From Comamonadaceae bacterium (lineage in GTDB: Bacteria; Pseudomonadota; Gammaproteobacteria; Burkholderiales; Burkholderiaceae_C): 64,000 bases of DNA. The DNA lies in the NCBI GenBank assembly GCA_947443645.1, contig CANEXF010000014.1, positions 23,745 through 87,744 on the forward strand, read 5' to 3'. The notes under the pieces were generated by a model. The model worked only from the letters and a program-made list of their open reading frames with translations, was not told where the DNA came from and ran no database searches. Shown here piece after piece: positions 18,062 to 27,087 of the stretch. Within the stretch, counting starts at the first letter, position 1, and every line of letters begins with the position of its first letter. A program made the position numbers and the translations under genes.

Positions 18062-19599
18062 GCATGAACAACACCCCCAACAACACCGACCTGCACGATC
18101 TGGGCGTCGCCGAACTGGCTGCAAGGCTGGCGCAGCGCGAGGTCTCCAGCGTTGAAGTGGCCCAGCATTTCCTCAAGCGCATCCAGCAGCATGAGGCGCT
18201 GGGCGCTTTTCTGGCCGTGGATGCCGACGTGTCCCTGGCCCAGGCCAAAGCCGCCGATGCGCGGCTTGCCGCCGGCGAACGCACACCGCTGCTGGGCGTA
18301 CCCCTGGCGCACAAGGACGTGTTTGTCACGCGCGACTTTCCGACAACGGCCGGCTCCAGGATGCTGGAAAACTACCGCAGCCCGTTTGACGCCACCGTTG
18401 TTGCCAGGCTGGGTGTCAACCCGGGCGGGGCGGGCATGGTCACGCTGGGCAAGCTCAATTGCGACGAATTCGCCATGGGCTCCGGCAACGACAACAGCGC
18501 CTACAAGCCAGTGCACAACCCCTGGGATGTCAGCCGGATTCCCGGTGGTTCCTCGGGTGGCTCGGCAGCCGCCGTGGCAGCGCGCCTGGTGCCCGCAGCC
18601 ACCGGCACCGACACCGGCGGCTCGATTCGCCAGCCCGCGTCGCTGACCGGCATCACCGGCATCAAACCGACCTATGGCCGCTGCTCGCGTTACGGCATGG
18701 TGGCCTTTGCCTCCAGCCTGGACCAAGCCGGCCCGATGGCGCGCAGCGCGCTCGACTGCGCCTTGCTGCTGTCGAGCATGGCGGCGCCAGACCCGGACCG
18801 CGACTCGACCTCGCTGGACTTGCCAGCGCTTGACTACGCTTCTGATTTGATAGCTGCCAGCGCACATAAACAGGGCGCTACGCCACTAAAAGGCTTGCGA
18901 ATCGGGCTGCCAAAACAGTTCTTTGGCGCGGGCTGCTCGGCAGACGTGCTGCAGACCGTGCGTGCCGCCCTGGCCGACTACGAGAAGCTGGGCGCGACGC
19001 TGGTCGATGTGGATTTGCCGCTGACCGAGCTCTCCATCCCCGTTTACTACGTGATTGCGCCGGCCGAAGCCAGCAGCAACCTGAGCCGCTTTGACGGCGT
19101 GCGCTATGGCCACCGCGCCGCGCACTACAGCGACCTCAATGACATGTACAGGAAGTCGCGCTCGGAAGGCTTTGGCGACGAGGCCAAGCGCCGAATCATG
19201 ATTGGCGCTTATGTGCTGTCGCACGGCTACTACGACGCCTACTACCTCAAGGCGCAGAAAATCCGCCGCCTGATTGCCCAGGATTTCCAGAAGGCCTTCA
19301 CGCAATGCAATGTGATTGCCGGGCCGGTCTCACCCACCGTGGCCTGGAAGATTGGCGAGAAGTCCAATGATCCGGTCGCCAGCTACCTGGCCGACATCTA
19401 CACCCTGTCATCGAGCCTGGCCGGCCTGCCCGGCATGAGCGTGCCCGCTGGTTTCGGCGAAGGCGGCATGCCGGTAGGCCTGCAGCTGATTGGCAATTAC
19501 TTCAAGGAAGCCCAGCTGCTGGGCGCCGCCCACCAGTACCAGCTGGCCACCGATTGGCACCTGCGCAAGCCCGCAGGTTCGCAGGGAGTTTCCGTATGA
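18058..19599 (+). CDS. gatA: Asp-tRNA(Asn)/Glu-tRNA(Gln) amidotransferase subunit A
   Basis: 513-residue amidase-signature enzyme that releases ammonia from glutamine. The Lys of the Ser-cisSer-Lys triad is in [10 protein letters not shown], the Ser-rich loop is [14 protein letters not shown] and the nucleophile region is [14 protein letters not shown]. Around residue 263, [15 protein letters not shown] is encoded by a family B repeat, a segment between conserved blocks. It overlaps gatC and gatB by 4 bp each. Confidence 0.96.
   Translation: MSMNNTPNNTDLHDLGVAELAARLAQREVSSVEVAQHFLKRIQQHEALGAFLAVDADVSLAQAKAADARLAAGERTPLLGVPLAHKDVFVTRDFPTTAGSRMLENYRSPFDATVVARLGVNPGGAGMVTLGKLNCDEFAMGSGNDNSAYKPVHNPWDVSRIPGGSSGGSAAAVAARLVPAATGTDTGGSIRQPASLTGITGIKPTYGRCSRYGMVAFASSLDQAGPMARSALDCALLLSSMAAPDPDRDSTSLDLPALDYASDLIAASAHKQGATPLKGLRIGLPKQFFGAGCSADVLQTVRAALADYEKLGATLVDVDLPLTELSIPVYYVIAPAEASSNLSRFDGVRYGHRAAHYSDLNDMYRKSRSEGFGDEAKRRIMIGAYVLSHGYYDAYYLKAQKIRRLIAQDFQKAFTQCNVIAGPVSPTVAWKIGEKSNDPVASYLADIYTLSSSLAGLPGMSVPAGFGEGGMPVGLQLIGNYFKEAQLLGAAHQYQLATDWHLRKPAGSQGVSV
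18838..18882. repeat. Family B repeat read in frame inside gatA
   Basis: GATTTGATAGCTGCCAGCGC, ACATAAA and CAGGGCGCTAC follow the family B pattern. The repeat is translated in frame as [14 protein letters not shown] within GatA. The match is degenerate at its centre. Confidence 0.6.
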
Positions 19600-21146
19600 G
19601 CAAAGACAGCAAATCGCTGCTGGTGCAAGGCTACGAAGTCGTGATCGGCTTTGAAACCCACACCCAGCTGACCACCAAGTCAAAAATCTTCAGCCGCGCC
19701 TCCACGGCCTTCGGCGCCGAGCCCAACACGCAGGCGTCTGCGGTGGACTTTGCCCTGCCCGGCGCGCTACCGGTGATGAACAAAGGCGCAGTCCAGCGCG
19801 CCATCGAGTTCGGTCTGGCCGTCAACGCGCACATTGCCGAAAGCAGTGTGTTTGCGCGCAAGAATTATTTCTACCCGGATCTGCCCAAGGGCTACCAGAT
19901 CAGCCAGTTCGAGATTCCTGTGGTGCAAGGCGGCAGCGTCGAATTCTTTCTCGATGGCGAGAAAAAATCGGTCCGGCTGGTGCGCGCCCACCTCGAAGAA
20001 GATGCGGGCAAATCGCTGCACGAAGACTCAAGCTTGGGTGCGGCCATCGGAGACGGCCGGGGCATGAGCGGCATTGACCTGAACCGCGCCGGCACGCCGC
20101 TGCTGGAGATCGTCACCGAACCCGACATGCGTTCAACCGCAGAGGCCGTGGCCTACGCCAAAGAGCTGCACAAGATCGTCACCTGGATAGGCATCTGCGA
20201 CGGCAACATGCAAGAAGGCAGCTTCCGGTGCGATGCCAACGTCTCGGTGCGCAAGCCGGGCGAGCCGCTGGGCACGCGCCGCGAGATCAAGAACCTCAAC
20301 AGCTTCAAGTTCATGCAGCAGGCCATGGACTACGAAGTGCGCTGGCAGATCGAGCAGATCGAAGACGGCCACGAGATCCAGCAGGCCACCGTGCTGTTTG
20401 ATCCAGACACCGGCGAGACGCGCGCCATGCGCAGCAAGGAAGACGCGGCCGACTACCGTTACTTCCCCGATCCGGATTTGCCACCGCTGGTGATTGGCCG
20501 CGACTGGGTTGAAAAAACCCGCTCGGAAATGAGCGAGTTGCCGCGCGTGATGGCTGCGCGCTTTGTCAGCGACTACGGCCTGAGCGAGTACGACGCCGGC
20601 CAGCTCACGCAGAGCAAGGTTGTGGCGGCCTATTTCGAAGCGGTCGCCGCTGCGAGCAAGCAGCCCAAACTGGCCAGCAACTGGGTGATGGGCGAGCTGT
20701 CGCGCCGCCTGAACGCGCAGAACATCAGCATCGACCAGGCGCCGGTAAGTAGCGCAACACTGGCCGCGCTGATCACGCGCATCGCCGACGGCACCATCTC
20801 AGGCAATGCCGCTAAGCAAGTGTTTGACCACCTTTGGACCCCGAAAGCTGGCGAGTGGGTGTTTGGATCTCCGCCAGGTGAAGTGGATGCCGGACTCAGC
20901 GCACTTCGAGAGCTTAAGAACATCGACGATCTCATCGAAGCCAAAGGCCTCAAGCAGATGAGCGACACCAGCGAGCTCGAAAAAATCATTGACGACGTGC
21001 TGGCCGCGAATGCCAAAAACGTTGAAGAGGTCAAAGCCGGCAACGCCAAGGCCATGAATGCGCTGGTCGGCCAGGCCATGAAGGCCACCAAGGGCAAGGC
21101 GAACCCGGCGCAGGTCAACGAGTTGCTAAAGCAAAAACTGGCTTGA
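19596..21146 (+). CDS. gatB: Asp-tRNA(Asn)/Glu-tRNA(Gln) amidotransferase subunit B
   Basis: 516-residue GatB, which phosphorylates and transamidates the mischarged tRNA. Landmarks are [56 protein letters not shown] and, at the C-terminus, the helical YqeY-like tail ending [13 protein letters not shown]. Its ATG overlaps the gatA TGA. Position 14 reads THTQL, where the usual family reading is EIHVQL; this T-for-V variation is common in the group. Confidence 0.96.
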   Translation: MSKDSKSLLVQGYEVVIGFETHTQLTTKSKIFSRASTAFGAEPNTQASAVDFALPGALPVMNKGAVQRAIEFGLAVNAHIAESSVFARKNYFYPDLPKGYQISQFEIPVVQGGSVEFFLDGEKKSVRLVRAHLEEDAGKSLHEDSSLGAAIGDGRGMSGIDLNRAGTPLLEIVTEPDMRSTAEAVAYAKELHKIVTWIGICDGNMQEGSFRCDANVSVRKPGEPLGTRREIKNLNSFKFMQQAMDYEVRWQIEQIEDGHEIQQATVLFDPDTGETRAMRSKEDAADYRYFPDPDLPPLVIGRDWVEKTRSEMSELPRVMAARFVSDYGLSEYDAGQLTQSKVVAAYFEAVAAASKQPKLASNWVMGELSRRLNAQNISIDQAPVSSATLAALITRIADGTISGNAAKQVFDHLWTPKAGEWVFGSPPGEVDAGLSALRELKNIDDLIEAKGLKQMSDTSELEKIIDDVLAANAKNVEEVKAGNAKAMNALVGQAMKATKGKANPAQVNELLKQKLA

Positions 21147-21161
21147 TGCGCCTCAGTTTTT
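21133..21161. terminator. Possible bidirectional terminator between gatB and the DUF4124 gene
   Basis: AAAAACTG at 21133-21140 pairs perfectly with CAGTTTTT at 21154-21161 across a 13-nt loop. The two convergent genes end inside the loop and arm, so the hairpin could serve both strands. The stem is AT-rich, so strength is doubtful. Confidence 0.35.
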
Positions 21162-21845
21162 AGGCGTCGACGCTGGCTTGCCGGCCGGGCCACTGGCCTT
21201 GGCCGAGCTTGCTGGCGCGACCAGCATGGCCCATAGCGGCTTGAGCTTGACCACCTCTTCGTCAAAGCGCAGGTTGACGCGCTTTTTTTCCATTTCCTGA
21301 TCGGCAATAAAGCGCTTTTGAATCGCCAGGCTGGCGTCGTTTTCTTCAACCCGGCGTTTGAGCGGGGCGGGCGCCTTGCTCAGATCCTTGACGTAAAACT
21401 CCAGCTCGGCATTGATCTGCTTGCGGTGCTCGGCGAGCTCCAGCGAGCGTTTGGCGGCAGCCTTCATCACCTCGTCAACCTGGGCCAGCGCCAGCGCGCG
21501 TTCCTGGTCGTGCACCTGTCGGCTCGGGTAACGCAGCAGCAAGGCACGGTCGCGGCGCTTGTCCTCGGCCTCGCGCGCGCGCTGCTCGGCGTCGAGCTTG
21601 TCTTTTTCATCCTGGGCGGCCCGCTCTTGCGCGGTCAGGGTCGGACCGAGCACGCGCTTGACGGTGCCGGAGGGGGTAATCTCCTGCTGGGTGCGGTCGC
21701 TGCACTCGGCGATAGGCCGGTCCGAGGTGATTTTTCGGCCTTTGGCATCGACGCAGCTGTAAATCCCCTGGGCCAGCGCTGCGTCAGGCATCAAGACCAT
21801 CAAAGCCGCCACAGCGACTAGCGCACGCCACATTGTTGAAATCAC
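21153..21845 (-). CDS. DUF4124-type exported protein with coiled coil
   Basis: 230 residues with a Sec signal peptide (cleavage after AALA, about residue 24). The mature N-terminus GIYSCVDAKGRKITSDRPI resembles the DUF4124 motif (Y-x-C-x-D-x-x-G-x-x-x-x-S-D-x-P), followed by a long charged helical region (residues 70-190, many Glu/Lys/Arg) likely to form a coiled coil in the periplasm. It lies 9 bp after pyrE. No function is known to me for the family. Confidence 0.82.
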   Translation of the reverse strand: MISTMWRALVAVAALMVLMPDAALAQGIYSCVDAKGRKITSDRPIAECSDRTQQEITPSGTVKRVLGPTLTAQERAAQDEKDKLDAEQRAREAEDKRRDRALLLRYPSRQVHDQERALALAQVDEVMKAAAKRSLELAEHRKQINAELEFYVKDLSKAPAPLKRRVEENDASLAIQKRFIADQEMEKKRVNLRFDEEVVKLKPLWAMLVAPASSAKASGPAGKPASTPKN

Positions 21846-21854
21846 CTGTTCGCC

Positions 21855-22604
21855 TCAATCCACGCCGTAGCGCTGTCGGTAAGCCAATACGGCCTGGTAA
21901 TGGCCTTTGAGATCTGCCGCACCTTCCTGCTTTTCCAGGTAGGCCAGCAAATCGGTCAGTCGGGCAATGGCGCACACCTGCAAGCCGATCTGACTGGTGA
22001 CATATTGCACTGCGCTGTAGTTCACGTCAACACCGTTCTCTGTGGCTTTTTCTTGCCGGTCCAGCGCAATCGCCACAGCGTGCGGTATCGCACCGGCCGC
22101 ACGGATGATGGCAATCGACTCACGCACCGCGGTGCCGGCAGACATCACGTCGTCGACGATCAATACCCGGCCCTTGACCGGCGCACCGACCAGCGAGCCG
22201 CCCTCGCCGTGGTCCTTGGCTTCCTTGCGGTTGTAGGCAAACGGCAAGTTGCGGCCCATCCTGGCCAGCTCTATGGCGACGGCCGCAGCCAATGGAATGC
22301 CTTTGTAGGCGGGGCCAAAAATCATGTCGAACTGCAGGCCACTGCTTTGCTCTTCGGCCAGCAGCTGGCGCGCATAAAATTGCGCCAGACGACAGAGCTT
22401 GGCGCCGTCGTCAAACAAGCCAGCGTTGAAAAAGTAGGGGCTCAAGCGGCCCGCCTTGGTTTTGAATTCGCCAAAGCGCAGCACCCCCGACTCGACCGCG
22501 AACTGCACGAACTCCTGCGCCAGTGCGCTGCTGCCTGAGGCCGGCGCTGACGCCTGGTCACTGTTGTTTTTTACCTGCCCTGGCATTGCCGTTGGGGTGA
22601 TCAT
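21855..22604 (-). CDS. pyrE: Orotate phosphoribosyltransferase
   Basis: Converts orotate and PRPP to orotidine 5'-phosphate in pyrimidine synthesis. 249 residues; the PRPP-binding motif is [17 protein letters not shown] and the orotate-loop region [15 protein letters not shown] is intact. The N-terminus carries about 25 residues more than E. coli PyrE, Ser/Ala-rich; the ATG at 22586 is an alternative start. Its start codon is only 11 bp from the divergent xth start. Confidence 0.95.
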   Translation of the reverse strand: MITPTAMPGQVKNNSDQASAPASGSSALAQEFVQFAVESGVLRFGEFKTKAGRLSPYFFNAGLFDDGAKLCRLAQFYARQLLAEEQSSGLQFDMIFGPAYKGIPLAAAVAIELARMGRNLPFAYNRKEAKDHGEGGSLVGAPVKGRVLIVDDVMSAGTAVRESIAIIRAAGAIPHAVAIALDRQEKATENGVDVNYSAVQYVTSQIGLQVCAIARLTDLLAYLEKQEGAADLKGHYQAVLAYRQRYGVD

Positions 22605-22615
22605 CGGAGATATCC

Positions 22616-23572
22616 TTGTTTAAATTAACCAGCCTGAACCTCAACGGCATCCGCTCGGCCACCAGCAAAGGTCTGGCCGAATGGCTCGCGCAGACCATGC
22701 CGGATTGTATTTGCGTGCAAGAGCTCAAGGCCCAGGCCAGCGACATGCGTGATCGCTTTGAAGAAATCGCCGGCCTCAAGGGCTATTTTCATTTCGCAGA
22801 AAAAAAAGGTTACTCCGGCGTCGGCGTCTACACCCGGCACGAGCCCAGCGATGTGATCGTCGGTTATGGCTCGCAGGAGTTTGATGCCGAAGGCCGCTAT
22901 GTCGAGGTGCGCTTTGACCGGCCAGGCCGCGCGCACAGTCCCAAGCTGTCCATCATCAGCGCCTACTTTCCGAGCGGCTCGTCGGGCGAAGAACGCCAGG
23001 CCGCCAAGTTCAGGTTTCTGGCCGAGTTTTATCCGCACCTGCTGCGCCTGAAGCAAGAGCGCGACTTCGTGCTGTGTGGCGACATCAACATCGCGCACCA
23101 GGAAATCGATCTGAAAAACTTCAAGGGCAACAAAAAGAACAGCGGCTTCTTGCCCGAAGAGCGCGCCTGGATGACCGGCTTGCTGACCCCCACGCTCCCC
23201 GCTGCGCGTGGTTCGCTGCCCCCCGAGGGGGCTGCGCTTGCTCGGGGCGGCCCTTCGCTGCGCGCGGCTGCAGAGGTAGCCGACGAAGCGCTGGAAGAAC
23301 TCACCGGCGGCACCGGCCAGCCCGCAGACCATGCCACGCCCGGCGGCGGCATGGTCGACGTCTACCGCCAGCTGCAACCCAGCGCCACCGACGCGGCTTA
23401 CACCTGGTGGAGCAACCGCGGCCAGGCCTACGCCAAGAACGTGGGCTGGCGACTCGACTACCACCTGGCCACGCCAGTTATTGCCGCACTGGCGCGCACC
23501 GAACACATCTACAAGGACCAGCGCTTTTCAGACCACGCGCCCATCACGCTCGACTACGAGCTCACGCTATGA
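22616..23572 (+). CDS. xth: Exodeoxyribonuclease III with in-frame repeat-encoded insert
   Basis: Base-excision repair AP endonuclease/3'-exonuclease, 318 residues against about 255-268 usual. Catalytic residues are visible: Glu in CVQELKAQ, Asp and Asn in [10 protein letters not shown], Asp in [10 protein letters not shown] and His in [11 protein letters not shown]. The start is TTG with a GGAGA Shine-Dalgarno, needed to keep the first strand [13 protein letters not shown]. Residues about 190-245, between [10 protein letters not shown] and MVDVYRQ, are extra; about 28 of them are encoded by a family A repeat. All catalytic residues flank the insert in one frame, so the enzyme is probably active. 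Confidence 0.95.
   Translation: MFKLTSLNLNGIRSATSKGLAEWLAQTMPDCICVQELKAQASDMRDRFEEIAGLKGYFHFAEKKGYSGVGVYTRHEPSDVIVGYGSQEFDAEGRYVEVRFDRPGRAHSPKLSIISAYFPSGSSGEERQAAKFRFLAEFYPHLLRLKQERDFVLCGDINIAHQEIDLKNFKGNKKNSGFLPEERAWMTGLLTPTLPAARGSLPPEGAALARGGPSLRAAAEVADEALEELTGGTGQPADHATPGGGMVDVYRQLQPSATDAAYTWWSNRGQAYAKNVGWRLDYHLATPVIAALARTEHIYKDQRFSDHAPITLDYELTL
23186..23271. repeat. Family A repeat (short form) in frame inside xth
   Basis: ACCCCCACGCT, then CGCTGCCCCCCGAGGGGGCT and GCTCGGGGCGGCCC follow the family A order. It is translated in sense orientation as a segment containing [14 protein letters not shown], the same frame as in the sensor kinase. Confidence 0.88.
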
Positions 23573-23574
23573 AT

Positions 23575-23625
23575 TAAATATCTGGCCGCGCCCACCCTCA
23601 TTGGCCCGGGGCCAATTGGTGCCTA
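23575..23625. repeat. Degenerate family B-like repeat with hairpin after xth
   Basis: CGCGCCCACCCTCATTGGCC resembles the arm seen at 30390. ATTGGCC (23600-23606) pairs with GGCCAAT (23610-23616) around CGG; a T-run follows about 17 bp later, too far for a standard terminator. Confidence 0.4.
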
Positions 23626-23676
23626 AAAATAGTTTTTTTAGCGACTTGTGAGCTGTTTAAACACTTTTTCACGACT

Positions 23677-23699
23677 GTATGCGCATAATATGCGCATAC
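23677..23699. promoter_or_regulatory. Perfect palindromic operator of ccdAB
   Basis: GTATGCGCAT and its exact complement ATGCGCATAC flank AAT, a 23-bp perfect inverted repeat ending 21 bp before ccdA. It embeds a CATAAT -10-like hexamer. ATGCGCAT is itself self-complementary, so the site holds two identical sub-palindromes. Autorepression by the CcdA/CcdB complex is inferred from known ccd systems. Confidence 0.65.
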
Positions 23700-23719
23700 C
23701 ATTACATGGAGTCTCTTGA

Positions 23720-23968
23720 ATGGAAACCAGCACTGCCGCCGTTCGCAAACGTCCCGTGAACCTGACGATTAACGAAGCGCTTGTGGTGCAAGCCAAGGCC
23801 TACACAAACAATCTGTCGGCAACTATGGAGTCGCTGCTGACAGAGTTTGTCGCTGCACAGCAGAACGCGCAGCGCAATCGCCAGCAGGCGGCCGATGCTT
23901 GTGCCGCCCAATGGAATGCCGTACATGCGTCCATCGGTTCGTTTGCAGACGAGCACTCCACTTTGTAA
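23720..23968 (+). CDS. ccdA: CcdA-family antitoxin
   Basis: 82-residue antitoxin. The N-terminal ribbon-helix-helix segment KRPVNLTINEALVVQAKAY is DNA-binding and the C-terminus with WNAVHASIGSFADEHSTL is the toxin-neutralising tail typical of CcdA. A GGAGTC Shine-Dalgarno precedes the ATG. The stop overlaps the toxin start by one base (TAATG), so the pair is coupled. It neutralises CcdB and should repress its own promoter through the palindrome upstream. Confidence 0.93.
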   Translation: METSTAAVRKRPVNLTINEALVVQAKAYTNNLSATMESLLTEFVAAQQNAQRNRQQAADACAAQWNAVHASIGSFADEHSTL

Positions 23969-24297
23969 TGGCGCAATTTGATGTCCATCGCAACAAGGGC
24001 GCGTTGCGCGATGCCATCCCTTATGTCGTGCTGGTTCAGTCCGCGCAATTTGACCGCTACCGAAGACGCGTGGTAGTTCCCCTGGTACGTCAAACCATAC
24101 TCACCAAAGACACGCCCAGCATTGGTGCGAGGATGAATCCGGTCTTTGTAATTGAAGAAGTCAGTGTTGTCCTGCATCCTCTGGACATGGTCTCTGTAGC
24201 TTTCGATCAACTGGGCGAGAAGGTCGGATCGCTGCAGAAAGACGGTCAAATCATTGCCGATGCACTGGATGAATTGCTGAGTCGGTCTTGGGGCTGA
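23968..24297 (+). CDS. ccdB: CcdB-family toxin (gyrase poison)
   Basis: 109-residue CcdB-like toxin. MAQFDVHRNKG at the start and the C-terminal helix DGQIIADALDELLSRSWG match the family; F-plasmid CcdB (101 residues) ends in Trp-Gly-Ile and poisons GyrA through its last residues, and Trp-Gly is present here at the end but the Ile is absent. The ATG overlapping the ccdA stop was chosen over an upstream start. It may be a stabilising chromosomal module or an intact toxin. Confidence 0.92.
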   Translation: MAQFDVHRNKGALRDAIPYVVLVQSAQFDRYRRRVVVPLVRQTILTKDTPSIGARMNPVFVIEEVSVVLHPLDMVSVAFDQLGEKVGSLQKDGQIIADALDELLSRSWG

Positions 24298-24662
24298 ACG
24301 CCTGCACATAGGATTCAGAAGACTATGAAGAATAAAGCTGCTGCGCTTGCTGCACAGGCATAGCAGCCACTTTTTATTAAGCAACTGCTTACGCTGTCGC
24401 GCCACGCGGACGTGCAACAAACACACCCCCAACAACCAACGCTTTTCAGACCAGCCCCCAGCGCGCCCGACTAGGACCTGACGCTCCAAGCCAAAGCACA
24501 TGGGCCGCCGCGTTTGCGCGCGGCGAAAGCCAAGTTCTGGCAGTTGAGGTTTATCAATGCCTGGGCTAGTTTTCGGTCTATTGTTCATTCCCACCTGATG
24601 CATAGCGCCGGATTCGGACCGGTTTGACACTCGGGTTTGCCTCTTACTACAAGGAGATGAAC
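24298..24662. other. 365-bp intergenic region, no gene seen
   Basis: It separates ccdB from the E1-alpha gene. It contains a family B-like repeat (24357-24405) and a GC hairpin (CGCCGCG at 24506-24512 with CGCGGCG at 24519-24525, 6-nt loop) without a T-run. The stretch before the E1-alpha Shine-Dalgarno must carry its promoter, but no clear -35/-10 pair was found. Confidence 0.5.
24357..24405. repeat. Family B-like dispersed repeat
   Basis: GGCATAGCAGCCACTTTTTA then TTAAGCAACTGCTTACGCTG matches the family B order with several changes. Confidence 0.5.
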
Positions 24663-25670
24663 ATGCAAGCCAGCAAGGAGACATTGCTCTGGATGTACGA
24701 GAAGATGGTCGAGATCCGGAACTACGAAGAGACCATGGCCAGCGTCTATCTGGAAGGGAAGTTGCCACCGCAGATTCAAAAAGGCCTGGCGTTTGACATC
24801 GGGTCGGGCCCGGTACCTGGCGAGATGCATCTGGCGGCCGGGCAGGAGCCGGTGGCGGTTGGCGTTTGCGCCCATCTGCGCAAAGAAGACACCGTGGTCG
24901 GAACCCACAGGCCGCACCATTTTGCAATTGCCAAGGGCGTGCCGCTGGACAAGATGACGGCCGAGATGTTTGGCAAGGTCACCGGCCTGGGCAAGGGCAA
25001 GGGCGGCCACATGCACCTGTTTGACCCGGAGCATAAATTCAGCTGCAGCGGCATCATAGGCGCGAGCTTGCCACCGGCTTGTGGCGCAGGGCTGGCCGCC
25101 AAGAAGATGGGTAAAAGCTGGATCGCCGTCGCGTTCTTCGGCGAGGGTGCCGCCAACCAGGGCTCGTTTCACGAGTCGCTGAATCTGGCTGCGCTGTGGC
25201 GGCTGCCGGTTATTTTTGTGTGTGAAGACAACAAGTGGGCGATCTCGGTGCCCCAGTCCAGCGCCACCAGCATAGAGTGGGTTGCAGACCGGGCGTCGGC
25301 TTATGGCATGCCGGGAATCCGCGTGGCCAACAATGACGCGCTTGAAGTCTATGAAGCGCTTGGTCCCGCGATCGTGCGCGCCCGGCGTGGCGAAGGCCCC
25401 AGCCTGATTGAGGTGAAAACCGACCGTTATCTGGGTCACTTCCAGGGCGACCCCGAGGTCTATCGGCCCAAGGACGAGGTCAGCAATCTGCGCAAGAACG
25501 ACCCGATCCCGAAACTCGCAGCGCAGCTGAAAAGCGCCAGCATGATGAGCGACAGCGACGAAGCCGCCATCGTCGCGCGCGCCAAGCAGCGCGTGGCCGA
25601 CGCCTTTGACTTTGCCCGCAAGAGCGGCTATCCGGCCGCGCAGGATGCGCTTGAAGATGTTTTCGTCTGA
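24663..25670 (+). CDS. Thiamine-diphosphate-dependent 2-oxoacid/acetoin dehydrogenase E1 alpha
   Basis: 335-residue E1 alpha subunit (AcoA/PdhA type). ThDP/Mg binding motif AFFGEGAANQGSFHESLNLA (GDG-type, here GEG) is near residue 160, with GKGKGGHMHL and GTHRPHHFAIAKG before it. Of two ATGs, 24663 is chosen because AAGGAG lies 6 bp before it, while the ATG at 24657 abuts the Shine-Dalgarno. It is followed at 30 bp by E1 beta. The substrate (acetoin, pyruvate or another 2-oxoacid) cannot be fixed. Confidence 0.9.
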   Translation: MQASKETLLWMYEKMVEIRNYEETMASVYLEGKLPPQIQKGLAFDIGSGPVPGEMHLAAGQEPVAVGVCAHLRKEDTVVGTHRPHHFAIAKGVPLDKMTAEMFGKVTGLGKGKGGHMHLFDPEHKFSCSGIIGASLPPACGAGLAAKKMGKSWIAVAFFGEGAANQGSFHESLNLAALWRLPVIFVCEDNKWAISVPQSSATSIEWVADRASAYGMPGIRVANNDALEVYEALGPAIVRARRGEGPSLIEVKTDRYLGHFQGDPEVYRPKDEVSNLRKNDPIPKLAAQLKSASMMSDSDEAAIVARAKQRVADAFDFARKSGYPAAQDALEDVFV

Positions 25671-25700
25671 CCGTCCACTTTTACAGCTGAGGAGCAGAGC

Positions 25701-26741
25701 ATGAGCACCACACGCAAACTCACCATGGCACAGGCGATCTCTGAGGCCATAGCCCAGGAAATGACACGCGATGACAAAGTGTTTGTCATGGGCGAAGACA
25801 TAGGCGCCTATGGCGGCATTTTTGGCGCCACCGGCGGCTTGCTTGAGAAGTTCGGCAAGGACCGCATCATGGACACGCCGATATCGGAAACGGCATTCAT
25901 TGGTTGCGCCACCGGCGCGGCGGCGGCCGGCATGCGGCCCATCGTCGAGCTGATGTTTGTCGACTTCTTCGGCGTCTGTATGGACCAGATCTACAACCAC
26001 TTGGCAAAAAACACCTACATGGCAGGCGCCAACATCAAGCTGCCGGTGGTGCTGACGACTGCGATTGGCGGCGGCTACAACGACGCGGCCCAGCATTCGC
26101 AGTGCCTGTATGCCACCTTCGCCCATATGCCGGGCATCAAGGTGGTGGTGCCATCGAATGCCTACGCCGCCAAAGGCCTGATGACGCAGGCCATACGCGA
26201 CGATAACCCGGTCATGTTCATGTACCACAAGGGCATCATGGGTCTGCCCTGGATGGCCTATTTTGAAGGCAGCAGCAACGAGGTGCCCGAGTCGGCCTAC
26301 ACCATCCCCTTCGGGCAAGCCAAGGTGGTGCGCGAAGGCCAGGACATCACCATCGTGACGATCAGCCAGATGGTGCAAAAGGCAGTGCTTGCGGCTGACG
26401 AGCTGGCGCGCCAGGGCATACATGCCGAAGTCATTGACCTGCGCACGCTGGTGCCGCTGGACAGTCAGACCGTTCTCGATTCCGTCGCCAAAACAGGCCG
26501 GCTGCTGGTTGCAGACGAGGACTATCTGGGCTTTGGGCTGAGCGGCGAAATCTCCGCCATCATTGCTGAAAACCTCGACACCCTGGTGCTCAAGGCGCCG
26601 GTCAAACGACTGGCCGTGCCGAACGTGCCGATTCCCTACAGCCGGCCGCTCGAACAGTTTGTGATACCGCAGGTCAAGAGCATTGTTGAAGCGGTTCAGC
26701 AGGTGATGAAGGCACGCGTTGCCGAAGGCCTGACCGCATGA
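25701..26741 (+). CDS. Thiamine-diphosphate-dependent dehydrogenase E1 beta
   Basis: 346-residue transketolase-like beta subunit. MGEDIGAYGGIFGATGGL, the FIGCATGAAAAGMRPIVELM segment and C-terminal half LVPLDSQTVLDSVAKTGRLL with EDYLGFGLSGEIS match AcoB/PdhB. It pairs with E1 alpha for oxidative decarboxylation. Its stop overlaps the start of the lipoyl-domain gene by 4 bp (ATGA). No acyltransferase (E2) or dihydrolipoamide dehydrogenase (E3) gene follows. Confidence 0.9.
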   Translation: MSTTRKLTMAQAISEAIAQEMTRDDKVFVMGEDIGAYGGIFGATGGLLEKFGKDRIMDTPISETAFIGCATGAAAAGMRPIVELMFVDFFGVCMDQIYNHLAKNTYMAGANIKLPVVLTTAIGGGYNDAAQHSQCLYATFAHMPGIKVVVPSNAYAAKGLMTQAIRDDNPVMFMYHKGIMGLPWMAYFEGSSNEVPESAYTIPFGQAKVVREGQDITIVTISQMVQKAVLAADELARQGIHAEVIDLRTLVPLDSQTVLDSVAKTGRLLVADEDYLGFGLSGEISAIIAENLDTLVLKAPVKRLAVPNVPIPYSRPLEQFVIPQVKSIVEAVQQVMKARVAEGLTA

Positions 26742-26989
26742 CCGACATCACGCTGGCGGCTGACGCGTGGAAGGACATCGATCAGAGCACCGAGGCGCTG
26801 ATTGACAAATGGCTGGTTGCCGAAGGCGATACGGTGCGCGCCGGCCAGCCAGTTGCCCAAGTGGTGCTGGTCAAGTCAAGCCAGGAGGTCGTTGCGCCCG
26901 TCAATGGCCAGATTGAAAAAATCCTGCTGCAGGCCGGCGACACCTTCGCCAGGGGTCAGGCGATTGCCCGCCTCAAGGAGAGCGCGTAA
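26738..26989 (+). CDS. Stand-alone lipoyl (biotinyl/lipoyl) carrier domain protein
   Basis: 83 residues forming only a lipoyl domain: EALIDKWLVAEGDTVRAGQP, then VLVKSSQEVVAPVNGQIEKI with Lys46 as presumed lipoyl-lysine (VKS where E2 proteins usually read DKA), then GDTFARGQAIARL. E2 proteins fuse this domain to an acyltransferase; here there is no such domain. It is translationally coupled to E1 beta and followed by a lipoate-ligase-like gene, so it is probably the dedicated carrier of this dehydrogenase. Confidence 0.88.
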   Translation: MTDITLAADAWKDIDQSTEALIDKWLVAEGDTVRAGQPVAQVVLVKSSQEVVAPVNGQIEKILLQAGDTFARGQAIARLKESA

Positions 26990-27087
26990 CTGCCGCAGCC
27001 GAGGAGCAAGCCTGGAACCGCCAGCAGCTGGCGTGTCCGGGGCCAGCGCCGCTGTGCCGCGTATGGACTTACAGCTCACCGGCGATT

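Noticed and set aside
17626..18867. 413-codon minus-strand open frame
   Set aside because: It crosses the mreB/gatC divergent region and lies antisense to gatC and gatA; low-complexity composition.
22616..23572. xth as a frameshifted pseudogene
   Set aside because: The insert keeps the frame and all catalytic residues are present on both sides of it.
23600..23640. Intrinsic terminator of xth
   Set aside because: A 7-bp hairpin is present, but the T-run is about 17 bp away, outside the normal spacing.
24585..26423. 612-codon minus-strand open frame
   Set aside because: It is antisense to E1 alpha and E1 beta; no recognisable domain.
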